Source: Rhizobium sp. TH135 (GTDB taxonomy: Bacteria > Pseudomonadota > Alphaproteobacteria > Rhizobiales > Rhizobiaceae). Taken from it: DNA of 64,000 nt. The translations under genes were made by a program, and so were the position numbers. Location: positions 124,001 through 188,000 of the forward strand of contig NZ_PKRP01000003.1 of NCBI RefSeq assembly GCF_002855515.1. Direction: 5' to 3'. This document shows, piece by piece, positions 48,976 through 57,852 of the stretch; within the stretch, counting starts at the first letter, position 1; every line of letters starts with the position of its first letter. Under the pieces are notes generated by a model, which saw only the letters and a program-made list of their open reading frames with translations, searched no databases and had not been told where the DNA came from.

Positions 48976-49509
48976 ATGACGGAAAGACTTGGCATCAACC
49001 CCTATGGCCGGCTGAGCGAGCCGGCGACGCTGGTGATCGAGCGCCTCTTGCCCGGCCCCGCCTCGCGGATCTGGCGCTATCTCACCGATGGCGAGATGCG
49101 TCGCAAATGGCTGGCGGCCGGCGCCATGGAAGAAAAGGCGGGCGCTGCCTTCGAACTGGTCTGGCGCAATGATGAACTCACCGACCCGCCCGGCCACAGG
49201 CCGGATGGTTTTGGCGAGGAAATGCGGATGAAGAGCCGCGTTCTCGAAGTGCAGCAGGACAAGCGTCTCGTCTTCACCTGGGGCGAGAGCGGCGAGGTGG
49301 CCTTCGATCTCAAGGCTGAAGGCGCCGAGGTGTTGCTGACGGTGACGCACAGGCGGATTTCGGACCGCGCCAATTTGCTGATGGTCGGCGCTGGCTGGCA
49401 CATGCATCTAGACATACTCTCAGCCAAGCTGAACAGCACGAAGGCAGAGCCCTTCTGGGATGGCTGGCTGGCCTTGAAGGACGACTATGATCGCCGCCTG
49501 CCAGCCTGA
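48976..49509 (+). CDS. SRPBCC/AHSA1 domain protein
   Basis: 177 residues with the START-like ligand-binding fold: LVIERLLPGPASRIWRYLTD, GEMRRKWLAAGAMEEKAGAA, and the C-terminal helix HLDILSAKLNSTKAEPFWDGW. Such proteins are the usual partners of ArsR regulators and bind hydrophobic ligands; the ligand is unknown. Two ATGs, 48970 (overlapping the ArsR stop) and 48976, are equally possible. A convergent terminator follows. Confidence 0.87.
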   Translation: MTERLGINPYGRLSEPATLVIERLLPGPASRIWRYLTDGEMRRKWLAAGAMEEKAGAAFELVWRNDELTDPPGHRPDGFGEEMRMKSRVLEVQQDKRLVFTWGESGEVAFDLKAEGAEVLLTVTHRRISDRANLLMVGAGWHMHLDILSAKLNSTKAEPFWDGWLALKDDYDRRLPA

Positions 49510-49542
49510 GGCTGGAGCGTCCGTATCTACACGACGCAAAAG

Positions 49543-49574
49543 CAAGGCCCTCCGGAGTGATCCGGAGGGCCTTG
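49543..49574. terminator. Bidirectional terminator between the SRPBCC and dehydrogenase genes
   Basis: CAAGGCCCTCCGGA (49543-49556) and TCCGGAGGGCCTTG (49561-49574) pair perfectly over 14 bp around GTGA. The T-run is short on the plus strand (TCGTTT), but the position between convergent genes supports a terminator. Confidence 0.8.
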
Positions 49575-49601
49575 TCGTTTCAACAGTTGCCGATCAACCG
49601 A

Positions 49602-51245
49602 TTAGGGCTGTGCCGGTGCCGGCGGGCGGGCATCCTGAACCGCACCTTCCGGGGCGGTTGCCGGGACATCCGTCTGGGGCGGCGTCGGCGGAGCAAGCGT
49701 TCCGTCACCGGTATTAGCGGGTGCGTCCGGTGTCGGCGCGACAGCCGGATCTTCGGCCGGCGCTGTGGTAGACGGCGCTGGGGCAGGCGGAGTAGCACCC
49801 GTGGCGGGCGCTGTGCCTTCAACGGCATCGCCGGCTGCGGCCTGTTCCGCGGCCACCGGAGAACCCGCCGGCATCTGGTCGGTGCCGAGCGGCGCGGCGA
49901 GGGCGGTTGCCCCTTCGGCGGCCACACGCCAGACCGTATTGCCGGCGTCGTCGGCGATCAGAAGCGCGCCTGTGCCATCAAAGCCGACGCCGACAGGGCG
50001 ACCGCGGGCCTCTTCTTCGGCGTTCAGGAAGCCCGTGACCACATCGCGTGGTTCACCCGTCGGTCGGCCATTTTCGAAGGGCACGTAAAGCACCTTGTAG
50101 CCGTTGAACTGATCGCGGTTCCAGCTGCCGCGATTGCCGACAAAGGCACCGTTGGCAAAGTCCTGAGGCATGGCTGTGCCCATGGAGAAGGCGAGGCCCA
50201 GAGCCGCGACGTGGCTCGAGAGCGCATAGTCAGGCTTGATGGCCTGTTCGACCATGTCAGGCCGCGGCGGATGCAGGCGCGGATCGACATGCTGGCCATA
50301 GTAAGACCAAGGCCAACCGTAGAAGCCGCGATCCTGGACCGAGGTCATGTAGTCGGGAACGAGGTTGGGACCCAGTTCGTCGCGCTCGTTGACGACGGTC
50401 CACAGCGCACCGCTTTCCGGGTTGAAGGCAAGGCCATTCGGGTTGCGCAGGCCCGATGCGTAAACACGCGAGGCGCCGGTTTCCCGGTCGATCTGCCAGA
50501 TGGCGGCGCGACCCTTTTCGGCTTCCAGCCCGCGTTCGCCGGCATTGGAGTTGGAGCCGACCGAGGCGTAGAGGAAACGACCATCCGGGCTGAGCGCCAG
50601 ATCCTTCGTCCAGTGGTGGTTGATCGGGCCACCGGGCAGGGGTGTGAGCACCTGCGGCGGCGTGGTGATCTCGTTCTGGCCGAGCTGGTAATCATAGGCG
50701 AGCACGGCGTCGGCGGCCGCGACATAGAGCGTGTCGTCAACGAAGGCGAGGCCGAAGGGCGAGTTGAGATCCTTCAGGATGTCGTGGCGCTCATCGACCG
50801 TGCCGTCGCGGTCTGTGTCGCGCAGGAGGGTGATGAGATTGGTCGGTTTGCCGCCGCCACCGCCACCCGAGGCGATCGACATGATGAAGCCGCGGATGAC
50901 GTCCTTCGGCCGCTCGACCGGCTTGCCGGGTGGTGCCTTGCTCTGCACGACCAGCACGTCGCCATTCGGCAGCGTGTGCACGGTGCGCGGATTGGCGAGA
51001 TCATTGGCATAGGCCGTGATCGTGAAGCCCTCGATGACATCAGGCGTCTCGTTGTCACCCCAGCCGACGACCGGCGCGACCTTGAGATCCGGCACCAGCG
51101 ATTGGCTCGGTTCCGGAAGAACCGGATCGGGGCCGATCTGGCTGGTGATGTCGAAATTGTCATTGTCGTCGCTGCAGCCTGTCAGTGCGATGATGAGGAC
51201 GGCTGTGGACGCGAGCGCTGCATGGCGCAGGGTATGGCGGTTCAT
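49602..51245 (-). CDS. Lipoprotein sorbosone dehydrogenase/PQQ-dependent sugar dehydrogenase-like protein
   Basis: 547 residues. The signal peptide ends in a lipobox (IIALTGCSDDND, Cys at about residue 24), so it is a lipoprotein. The middle is a six-bladed beta-propeller of the glucose/sorbosone dehydrogenase family: GFTITAYANDLANPRTVHTL, SPFGLAFVDDTLYVAA, HHWTKDLALSPDGRFLYASV, GLRNPNGLAFNPESGALWTV, then RGRPVGVGFDGTGALLIADD. About 95 C-terminal residues form a Pro/Ala-rich low-complexity tail. The ATG at 51245 follows GGAGAACACC and overlaps the DUF2231 stop (ATGA). Substrate and PQQ use are inferred from the family. Confidence 0.85.
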   Translation of the reverse strand: MNRHTLRHAALASTAVLIIALTGCSDDNDNFDITSQIGPDPVLPEPSQSLVPDLKVAPVVGWGDNETPDVIEGFTITAYANDLANPRTVHTLPNGDVLVVQSKAPPGKPVERPKDVIRGFIMSIASGGGGGGKPTNLITLLRDTDRDGTVDERHDILKDLNSPFGLAFVDDTLYVAAADAVLAYDYQLGQNEITTPPQVLTPLPGGPINHHWTKDLALSPDGRFLYASVGSNSNAGERGLEAEKGRAAIWQIDRETGASRVYASGLRNPNGLAFNPESGALWTVVNERDELGPNLVPDYMTSVQDRGFYGWPWSYYGQHVDPRLHPPRPDMVEQAIKPDYALSSHVAALGLAFSMGTAMPQDFANGAFVGNRGSWNRDQFNGYKVLYVPFENGRPTGEPRDVVTGFLNAEEEARGRPVGVGFDGTGALLIADDAGNTVWRVAAEGATALAAPLGTDQMPAGSPVAAEQAAAGDAVEGTAPATGATPPAPAPSTTAPAEDPAVAPTPDAPANTGDGTLAPPTPPQTDVPATAPEGAVQDARPPAPAQP

Positions 51246-51679
51246 GGTGTTCTCCAGGCATCGGCCGCGCGCTGGTCTGCCGTGAGGTAGACGCAAGCAA
51301 TCATGGCAATCACGGTGACGGTCGAGGCGATGAGGCCGTAGGGCACGATGGCGGTCCAGCCGTCACCGGCATGGATGAAGCTGTTGAGGATGGCGAGAAC
51401 CAGAATGCCGATGAAGGCAAGCGAAGCCGGCCAGCGCGGACGAAGCGCACGGGTGGCCGGTCGGGCCAGATCGATGAGCCCGGCAAGCACGGCGAGCGCG
51501 CCGAAGATCAGGCCGAAGAACAGCAGCCAGTCGGAGAAGTTGCTCCACATCAGATGCGACGTCCGCCAATAGAGGATGTCGGTGATCAGCGTCAGGGTGA
51601 AGCAGACGAAGGGGAAGGGGGCGAAAAGTGCTGAAAACGGATAGGCGTTTCCGGCTGCGGGCGGAGAATGGATGGCCAT
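51242..51679 (-). CDS. DUF2231 membrane protein
   Basis: 145 residues, four hydrophobic helices (YPFSALFAPFPFVCFTLTLI; SDWLLFFGLIFGALAVLAGL; ASLAFIGILVLAILNSFIHA; YGLIASTVTVIAMIACVYLT). DUF2231 proteins are possible heme or redox-linked membrane proteins often beside PQQ-dependent dehydrogenases. It overlaps the following dehydrogenase by ATGA and may provide its electron path to the membrane (inference). Confidence 0.85.
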   Translation of the reverse strand: MAIHSPPAAGNAYPFSALFAPFPFVCFTLTLITDILYWRTSHLMWSNFSDWLLFFGLIFGALAVLAGLIDLARPATRALRPRWPASLAFIGILVLAILNSFIHAGDGWTAIVPYGLIASTVTVIAMIACVYLTADQRAADAWRTP

Positions 51680-51783
51680 GGCGATCTCGATCTGGAGGGA
51701 TGGGATACCTAAGCCAGACGACCGAGCGCCGGTTTTGTTCCGTCTTTCAGCCGTGGCGTCACACCCGAGAGAAATGCAGGCAC

Positions 51784-51813
51784 AAAAAAGCCCGCGGCGA
51801 TGCGCGGGCTTTT
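51784..51813 (-). terminator. Rho-independent terminator downstream of the xanthine phosphoribosyltransferase gene
   Basis: AAAAGCCCGCG (51786-51796) pairs with CGCGGGCTTTT (51803-51813) and on the minus strand the stem is followed by TTTTTTG. It ends the gene at 51837-52334. Confidence 0.88.
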
Positions 51814-51836
51814 GGGGTGATAAAGGAGGAGAGCTG

Positions 51837-52334
51837 TCAGCCCTTCGAGCCCTTGGCGATCGGCTCCTGATAGGTGAAGCCCATGTCCCAGGGGAAGTAG
51901 ATCCAGGTGTCCTGGGAGACTTCGGTGACGAATGTGTCGATGGTCGGAACGCCCTTCGGCTTGGCGTAGACGCAAGCGAAATGCGCCTTCGGCATCATCT
52001 GGCGGACTTCAAGAGCGGTCTTGCCGGTATCGGTCAGATCGTCGACCACGAGCACGCCTTCGCCGCCATTCACCATCAGCTCGGCGGTAATGCCCTTCAG
52101 GAGGTTCATTTCGCCCTGGTTGACATAGTCATGATAGGAGGCGACGCAGACCGTCTCGATCAGGCGGATGTTGAGTTCGCGCGAGATGATCGCCGCCGGC
52201 ACCAGACCGCCACGGGTGATGCAGACGATGGCGCGGAATTCCTGGCCGAGGCCGGCAAGGCGCCAGGCAAGCGCACGGGCATCGCGGTGGAACTGGTCCC
52301 AGGAGACGGGGAAGGCTTTATCGGGAAGAGACAT
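51837..52334 (-). CDS. gpt: Xanthine phosphoribosyltransferase
   Basis: 165-residue purine salvage enzyme that converts xanthine (and guanine) plus PRPP to nucleotides. The PRPP-binding motif [16 protein letters not shown] is at about residues 94-109, preceded by [20 protein letters not shown]. It matches the E. coli Gpt family in length and layout. The upstream 235 bases to the stress protein gene contain no gene. Confidence 0.93.
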   Translation of the reverse strand: MSLPDKAFPVSWDQFHRDARALAWRLAGLGQEFRAIVCITRGGLVPAAIISRELNIRLIETVCVASYHDYVNQGEMNLLKGITAELMVNGGEGVLVVDDLTDTGKTALEVRQMMPKAHFACVYAKPKGVPTIDTFVTEVSQDTWIYFPWDMGFTYQEPIAKGSKG

Positions 52335-52569
52335 GGAAAGAGGGCTCCGCTGGCTGGATGATATCGTCCGCGCCGGATTGCGGCGCCATGGACCGGATCC
52401 TTGGGCGGGCCGCCAAATGCGCGGTCCTGAAACGCGTTTCGCGCGGCAGGTACCGCGCGAAGCTCGTCCCCGAGGGGCTCCAGTCTTTGGCCGTTGCTAT
52501 TAGCGGGAATCCGAAGCCTCTGGCAAGGCCCGTGTTCCATCCTGCTTGGCGCCCTTATCTCTGCCCAGA

Positions 52570-53412
52570 TCAGCGCGACAGAAGCGTCAGCGCCGTCATC
52601 GAATCGAGCAGAGTGCGGGTAACGCCGCCAAACAGCATTTCCCACCAGCGCTTGTTGCCATAGGCACCCATGACCAGGAGGTCGATGGAACTGTCCGACA
52701 GGCGGTTCTCGATCGCCAGGGCCGGTGCAAGGCCGGTCTTTTCCGACGCGGTGAGCGTGACATTGATTCCGTGGCGGGCAAGCGACGCGGCGATCTCGGC
52801 GCCGGCCATCGAGCCTGTCTGGGTGGCGGTGTCGGAGGCATCGACCGTGAAGATCTCGACCACTTCGGCGGCTTTCAGGAACGGAAGTGCGTCGAAGGTG
52901 GCGCGGGCCGCCTCCCGCGAGCCGTTCCAGGCGACGAGCACCCGGCGGATCGGCTTCGGCTCTTTCAGGATATGCGGGATCAGCAGCACCGGGCGTCCGC
53001 TTTCGAACAGGAAGCTCTCGAGTTCCGAGCGCGTCTCGGACAGCATTCCGGTTTCGCCCTGGGCGGCGATGACCAGATCGACGCTGCGGGCGCTGTCGAT
53101 CAGCGAGGTCGAGTTGAAGCCTGAGGACGTGACGAAGCTGCGCCATTCATGCGAGAGCCCCTCGCGGGTGCCGATCTCGCGAAAGATCTTCTCGACGCTT
53201 TCGGTTTCCTGATGCGCCATATCCTGCAGCGCCTGCACGGTCGCAGGGTCCGGGATCTCCATCGGTGCGACGAGCGGCACCATGGCGACGGCTTCCGCAT
53301 GCGCGCCGATCACATGCGACTGGAACTGGTTGGCGATGGCGACGGTGAAATCCGTCACCTGGCGCGTGGTCTTCGGGGTGTCCAATATGGAAAGAAGTGT
53401 CCGGTAACCCAT
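52570..53412 (-). CDS. Universal stress protein, tandem UspA type
   Basis: 280 residues with two UspA domains: the first (MGYRTLLSILDTPKTTRQVT to about 145) is degenerate, and the second (RRVLVAWNGSREAARATFDA and the nucleotide-binding GxxG-type tail DLLVMGAYGNKRWWEMLFGG) is well conserved, so ATP binding is likely in the second half. GGGAGACG precedes the ATG. It stands alone. Confidence 0.9.
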   Translation of the reverse strand: MGYRTLLSILDTPKTTRQVTDFTVAIANQFQSHVIGAHAEAVAMVPLVAPMEIPDPATVQALQDMAHQETESVEKIFREIGTREGLSHEWRSFVTSSGFNSTSLIDSARSVDLVIAAQGETGMLSETRSELESFLFESGRPVLLIPHILKEPKPIRRVLVAWNGSREAARATFDALPFLKAAEVVEIFTVDASDTATQTGSMAGAEIAASLARHGINVTLTASEKTGLAPALAIENRLSDSSIDLLVMGAYGNKRWWEMLFGGVTRTLLDSMTALTLLSR

Positions 53413-53518
53413 GGTCGTCTCCCTTCGCGGCCCTTATGTATTGTCCGCATGAGATAACTATGGGTTCCGTTACGTTGTTCCGCCTTGACCTCGGTCAAGT
53501 CGGGAGGGGCCTGACAGC

Positions 53519-54304
53519 TTAGGCGACCTCGCCGGTGCCGAGATCGCGCTTGGCAGCCGCATCCTTCCCCGAACGCAAGGCCTCGATCATCGCCTCGACA
53601 TCGGCCGCTGCCGCATCGACCACTGCCTGGTCGCGCGCCCTGACGATCAGTTCGGTGGAGAAGCGAATGCCGTCAAAATGCGGATAGGAGCCGATCGAGG
53701 TCTCCGGATGCGCCTTCTGGATGGCGCCGAGCGCGGTTCCGATATCGCCCTCGCCGAAGGGGCAGGGGATGGAGCGGGACAAAACCCGCTGGCCGGCCGG
53801 CAATGTGTCGATCACATGCGCCATCATCGCCTGGAAGACCTGCGGCACGCCCGCCATCACATGCACATTGCCGATGATGAAGCCCGGCGCCGTCGAGACC
53901 GGGTTCGGGATATGGCGGCTGCCTTCCGGCATGCGCGCCATGCGCTGGCGCGCCTCGGTGAATTCCAGCCCGCGTCCCGCATACATGTCGCCGAGCAGCT
54001 TCATGGCGGCGGGATCATGCAGGCAGGGGACGCCGAAAGCCTTGGACACGGCATCCGCCGTGATGTCGTCATGCGTCGGGCCGATGCCGCCCGAGGTGAA
54101 GACGTAAGTGTATTTGGCGCGAAGCGCATTCAGCGCCTCGACGATCGCATCCTCCTCGTCTGAGACGATGCGCACCTCTTTCAGATCGATGCCGGCGACT
54201 GTCAGGAGATCGGCGAGATGGCCGATATTCTTGTCCTTGGTGCGGCCGGACAGGAGTTCGTCGCCGATGGCGAGCATCGCGGCGGTCTTGATCGTGGAGG
54301 TCAT
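53519..54304 (-). CDS. CinA N-terminal/molybdopterin-binding domain protein
   Basis: 261 residues: AAMLAIGDELLSGRTKDKNI and VFTSGGIGPTHDDITADAVS are the MoaB/CinA-type signatures. The C-terminal nicotinamide-nucleotide deamidase domain of full-length CinA is missing, so this is the short competence/damage-inducible protein A form, possibly with ADP-ribose pyrophosphatase-like activity. Single gene; terminator not seen. Confidence 0.88.
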   Translation of the reverse strand: MTSTIKTAAMLAIGDELLSGRTKDKNIGHLADLLTVAGIDLKEVRIVSDEEDAIVEALNALRAKYTYVFTSGGIGPTHDDITADAVSKAFGVPCLHDPAAMKLLGDMYAGRGLEFTEARQRMARMPEGSRHIPNPVSTAPGFIIGNVHVMAGVPQVFQAMMAHVIDTLPAGQRVLSRSIPCPFGEGDIGTALGAIQKAHPETSIGSYPHFDGIRFSTELIVRARDQAVVDAAAADVEAMIEALRSGKDAAAKRDLGTGEVA

Positions 54305-54499
54305 GGATGAGGTCCTATGGGATGGGGCAGGCGGTTGAAGGCTTAGAGGTTACCGTTTTGTGTCTGAGAAGAGAAGTAAAGGCGGTGTTTGATTGAACAG
54401 TGCGTTCCCGAGGGCATGACTGGTCGCAACCGTGGAATGCGCTACATCTGGCTCATCCATTCAGCGCGGCGGGTCCGCATGTTCAAAGGGAGATACGAC

Positions 54500-55096
54500 A
54501 TGGCCAAGGTACTGGTTCTCTACTATTCCGCTTACGGTCACATCGAGACGATGGCTTACGCCGTTGCCGAAGGCGCAAAGTCGGCTGGCGCCGACGTCAC
54601 CGTCAAGCGCGTTCCCGAACTGGTGCCGGACGACGTGGCCAAGGCTTCCTACTACAAGATGGACCAGCAGGCCCCGATCGCCGACCCGTCCGAACTCGAC
54701 CAGTATGACGCCATCATCGTTGGCGCCGGCACCCGTTACGGCACGGTCGCCTCGCAGATGCGCAATTTCTGGGATCAGACCGGTGGCCTCTGGGCGCAGG
54801 GCAAGCTGACCGGCAAGCTCGGCTCGATGTTCACCTCGACCGCCACCCAGCATGGCGGCCAGGAAACCACGATCATGGGCTTCATTCCGACCTTCCTGCA
54901 TCACGGCATGCTCTATGCCGGCCTGCCTTACGCCTTCCAGGGTCAGATGGGTGTGAGCGAAGTCATGGGCAACTCGCCCTACGGCGCCTCGACGATCACG
55001 GCCGGCGACGGTTCGCGCCAGCCCTCCGAGATCGAACTCGAAGGTGCCCGCTACCAGGGCGCCCATGTCGCAAAGCTGGCTGCCAAGCTCGCCTGA
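54500..55096 (+). CDS. wrbA: NAD(P)H:quinone oxidoreductase, WrbA
   Basis: 198-residue flavodoxin-like enzyme that reduces quinones by two electrons with NAD(P)H. The FMN-binding start [20 protein letters not shown], the [20 protein letters not shown] segment and [20 protein letters not shown] are diagnostic. The ATG at 54500 follows GGGAGATACGAC, so the longer frame is rejected. A terminator follows. Confidence 0.95.
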   Translation: MAKVLVLYYSAYGHIETMAYAVAEGAKSAGADVTVKRVPELVPDDVAKASYYKMDQQAPIADPSELDQYDAIIVGAGTRYGTVASQMRNFWDQTGGLWAQGKLTGKLGSMFTSTATQHGGQETTIMGFIPTFLHHGMLYAGLPYAFQGQMGVSEVMGNSPYGASTITAGDGSRQPSEIELEGARYQGAHVAKLAAKLA

Positions 55097-55118
55097 GTTC
55101 TGCACAGACGACAATCCA

Positions 55119-55149
55119 GAAAGGCGGGGCTTCATGCTCCGCCTTTTTT
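55119..55149 (+). terminator. Rho-independent terminator after wrbA
   Basis: AAGGCGGGGC (55121-55130) pairs with GCTCCGCCTT (55136-55145) with one G-U pair, and TTTTTT follows. Confidence 0.88.
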
Positions 55150-55262
55150 CTTGCGCGCGCTTCTGTCGCGGGGCAATCGTTAAAATGCGACCGGTTTGCA
55201 AAACGGTCTCTTCAGCGTTGTGATGCATGCTGCTGGTTGTAAAGCATAACCGGATACATGCC

Positions 55263-55541
55263 ATGAACCAGCCAGCAGTGACCCAGCCCGAACGTCGTCG
55301 CCAGCCCCGTCTCAGGGCCTTGAAGGCCGGCCGTGCCATTCTGCCCGGCGGCCACTCCACCTTCGACTGCATGATTCGCAACATTTCGCCCGTTGGCGCA
55401 AAAGTGACCTTCGAATCGACCGCCGACATTCCTCCCCAGTTCCGCCTCCGCTTCGACGACGGCACAATCCATGACTGCGCCGTCAAATGGCGAAGCGAAC
55501 GCGAAATGGGCGTGGAATTCCTGGACGCACTCGCCAGCTGA
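55263..55541 (+). CDS. PilZ domain protein
   Basis: 92 residues forming a single PilZ domain, the receptor fold for cyclic di-GMP. The binding motifs are visible as RRRQPRLRALK near residues 11-21 (RxxxR) and NISPVGAKV at about 42-50 (D/N-x-S-x-x-G). It could read the signal made by diguanylate cyclases such as the one at 33572-35065. The ATG at 55263 is preferred because PilZ proteins begin just before this motif. Confidence 0.85.
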   Translation: MNQPAVTQPERRRQPRLRALKAGRAILPGGHSTFDCMIRNISPVGAKVTFESTADIPPQFRLRFDDGTIHDCAVKWRSEREMGVEFLDALAS

Positions 55542-55622
55542 GTGATCGAAGACACGCCGCAGGCCGCCCACACCTGCCGCCGCCCTTGACGCATCCGCCG
55601 AACTGATCGAAAACGCCCGCAC

Positions 55623-55707
55623 GCGGACGTGGCGAAACTGGTAGACGCAAGAGACTTAAAATCTCTCGGCCTTGGTCATGCGGGTTCGATCCCCGCCGTC
55701 CGCACCA
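55623..55707 (+). tRNA. tRNA-Leu (anticodon UAA)
   Basis: 85 bases with an encoded CCA. The acceptor stem GCGGACG pairs with CGTCCGC, the anticodon stem AGAGA/TCTCT holds the loop CTTAAAA with anticodon TAA, and a long variable arm of leucine type precedes GGTTCGATCC of the T arm. Its 3' end is the left boundary of the integrated element. Confidence 0.95.
55691..55707 (+). repeat. attL: 17 bp tRNA-end copy at the left boundary
   Basis: CCCCGCCGTCCGCACCA, the 3' end of tRNA-Leu, is repeated exactly at 63071-63087. This is the expected crossover repeat of an element inserted into the tRNA gene, leaving the tRNA complete. Confidence 0.88.
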
Positions 55708-55770
55708 CTACAAAGAAAACCCTTGTAGTTTCAGATTGTTGATTGATATCAGAGCTTTTCAGACGCCCAT

Positions 55771-55792
55771 CGCTACAAAGGGCGCTACAAAG
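55771..55792 (+). repeat. Left arm-type integrase site
   Basis: CGCTACAAAGGGCGCTACAAAG contains two direct CGCTACAAAG units just before the integrase gene and matches 62988-63009 in 20 of 22 bases. Another CTACAAAG and an inverted CTTGTAG lie at 55707-55729. These are likely core-adjacent arm sites of the recombination reaction. Confidence 0.65.
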
Positions 55793-55793
55793 C

Positions 55794-57482
55794 ATGGTTT
55801 CGATGACGACACTTAGCAGAGCACCGAACGGGGATTGGTTCGCTAGGAAGGCTATCCCCAAGGACATTCGGGAAGAATACAAATCAGCCTATGGCGTTTC
55901 CCAAGAGGAACGGTTCAGACGCCCCGCAGCCATGAGCGCGAATGCCGCCAAAGCCGAGTTGCGGGATTGGGACGCCACTATTGCCCAGCGGATTGAGAAA
56001 TTAAGGGCCGTGAACTCGGGCGCTGTCCTTGACCTCACTCCACGCCAGATAAGCGCCCTTTGTGGTGAGTGGTACTCTTGGTTCACCTCAAGCCGAGAAG
56101 AAGACCCGGGCAGTCCCGAGACATGGGAAAGTTTCCATGAGCGTCTGATGTCCGCCTATGACGGCATTGCTGGGACCGAAGACATTGAGGACATTGACAG
56201 CATCCCCATGGTGAAGCGCCGCGTTCATGCCCGGGTGCTGGAGATTGGGGAGGTCGCAAGCTTCCTTGCGGAGAAGCAGACACGCCTTTCACCGACCGCG
56301 ATGGATGCGTTCCTGTCGGCAGTGAAGACTGACCTTGTCGCTGCTCTAGCCCTCCTTCGCAGACGGGCGGGAGGTGACTACTCCCCTGATGAACGGCTAT
56401 CACGGTTCGGTAATTCAGTCAGCTTTGAGGTTGGCGCTAGGAAAAAGAAGCTGGCTGGTCAGGACAGTTGGCAAGCCTTTAGCGCTTGGGTAAAGGAACG
56501 AAACCCAGCACCAGCTACCGTGACACGTTGGCGTAGCGTGTTCATGAACCTCAATGACCATTTCGACAAACGCGACGTTGCCCTTATCACTGCCGATGAC
56601 GCCGTGGCATGGAAGGACACGCTGCTGACCGAGGATCGTAGCGCCCGCGTGGTCAACGAGGTTTGGATCAGGTCTGTGGTAACTGTATTCAACTGGCTGG
56701 TTACAAACAAGAAACTGGACAAGAACCCTTTTAGTGGTGTTCGCGTTGCCGCTGGAAAGAAGATGAAAAGGCGGGAACGGGCGTTCAGGGCGGATGAATG
56801 GAAGGCAATACTACGGGCAACCCTCGACCCCAACCTCACGAGGGTTAAGGCTGACAAGGCAGCCGCCCGCCGCTGGGTTCCTTGGCTATGCGCTTATACC
56901 GGCTCCCGCCCCGGAGAAATGACCCAACTGCATGGATCAAGCGTTTATCGGGAGGATGGTCACTGGATCATCGAAATCACCCCGGATGACGGTTCAGTCA
57001 AGGGTTCGTCGTGGCGCAAGGTTCCGATCCATGAACATCTGATCGAGCAGGGCTTTCTGGACTTCGTTCGGGGGAAGGGACAGGGACCATTGTTCTATGA
57101 TCCCAATGAAAAACGGAGAGAAAGCACGGACCCCTTGAAGCCGGTTCGTGCCCCTCATGTCATTGTTCGCCAGAAGCTTGGGGAATGGGTCCGTCAGGAT
57201 GTTGGTGTGACCGATCCTGACATTTCCCCAAACCACGCTTGGCGTCATACGTTCAAGCGGATCGCCGCAAGGGCCGGGATAGAACGGCGGTTCAGGTTCG
57301 CCTACTGTGGCCATGAGACGGACGAGGTTGGAGACATCTACGAAATCCCAACGTTGGACGATATGGCCAAGGAACTAACGAAGTTCCCCCGCTACGACCT
57401 GACAGAAGAAGCGGAGGCACAGGACAGCGAGCCGGTTGAGGAACTCTACCTTGATCCTGACGAAGCGAGTGCAAGCGGATAG
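55794..57482 (+). CDS. Tyrosine-type site-specific integrase (DUF6538-type N-terminus)
   Basis: About 562 residues. A DUF6538-like N-terminal part (RAPNGDWFARKAIPKDIREE) precedes a SAM-like domain and the catalytic domain with Arg in YTGSRPGEMTQL, the box HAWRHTFKRIAARAG, and His-x9-Tyr in CGHETDEVGDIYE, the usual tyrosine recombinase catalytic set. It begins 87 bases after tRNA-Leu and is followed in frame by an antirepressor remnant. Start ATG at 55794 or the one nine bases later; no strong Shine-Dalgarno is visible. Confidence 0.92.
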   Translation: MVSMTTLSRAPNGDWFARKAIPKDIREEYKSAYGVSQEERFRRPAAMSANAAKAELRDWDATIAQRIEKLRAVNSGAVLDLTPRQISALCGEWYSWFTSSREEDPGSPETWESFHERLMSAYDGIAGTEDIEDIDSIPMVKRRVHARVLEIGEVASFLAEKQTRLSPTAMDAFLSAVKTDLVAALALLRRRAGGDYSPDERLSRFGNSVSFEVGARKKKLAGQDSWQAFSAWVKERNPAPATVTRWRSVFMNLNDHFDKRDVALITADDAVAWKDTLLTEDRSARVVNEVWIRSVVTVFNWLVTNKKLDKNPFSGVRVAAGKKMKRRERAFRADEWKAILRATLDPNLTRVKADKAAARRWVPWLCAYTGSRPGEMTQLHGSSVYREDGHWIIEITPDDGSVKGSSWRKVPIHEHLIEQGFLDFVRGKGQGPLFYDPNEKRRESTDPLKPVRAPHVIVRQKLGEWVRQDVGVTDPDISPNHAWRHTFKRIAARAGIERRFRFAYCGHETDEVGDIYEIPTLDDMAKELTKFPRYDLTEEAEAQDSEPVEELYLDPDEASASG

Positions 57483-57819
57483 AGCCGTGCGCTTGGCTGT
57501 GGCAATCCGTGGTTCGTTGCGGCTGATGTCTGCCGCGTCCTTGAAATCCAGAACGTGAGCAACGCAGTCAGACCGCTCTCTTCTGATGAGGTGACCCTTC
57601 ATCAGGTAAAGGGTCAACGCGGCCTTCCTATGAAGCTTATCTCCGAGGGTGGCCTCTACAAGCTGCTCATGCGCTCCGGCAAACCGGGCCCGCAAGTTCT
57701 GAGACTGGGTCACCCGTGAAGTCCTCCCGTCTATCCGCAACGATGGCATGTGCGTGATCGTTGAGGAGAAGGTCAGCGTCGTCCCGTTGCGGCCCGTCTC
57801 GATATGCGCTTGTCTGTGA
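57483..57819 (+). pseudogene. Phage antirepressor (Bro-N domain) remnant
   Basis: Directly after the integrase stop and in its frame the sequence reads GNPWFVAADVCRVLEIQNVS with ISEGGLYKLLMRSGKPG, the typical Bro-N/antirepressor fold, up to a TGA at 57717. In another frame from 57703 it continues DWVTREVLPSIRNDGMCVIV to a stop at 57819. The original gene is thus frameshifted and has no start codon. It marks a phage origin for part of the element. Confidence 0.82.
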
Positions 57820-57852
57820 GCCGTGATGGGACGAAGTTCATGGGGCACGGCT

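Noticed and set aside
49557-51290. 577-codon open frame antisense to the dehydrogenase gene
   Set aside because: The minus strand carries a signal peptide, lipobox and propeller motifs, so the plus frame is a shadow.
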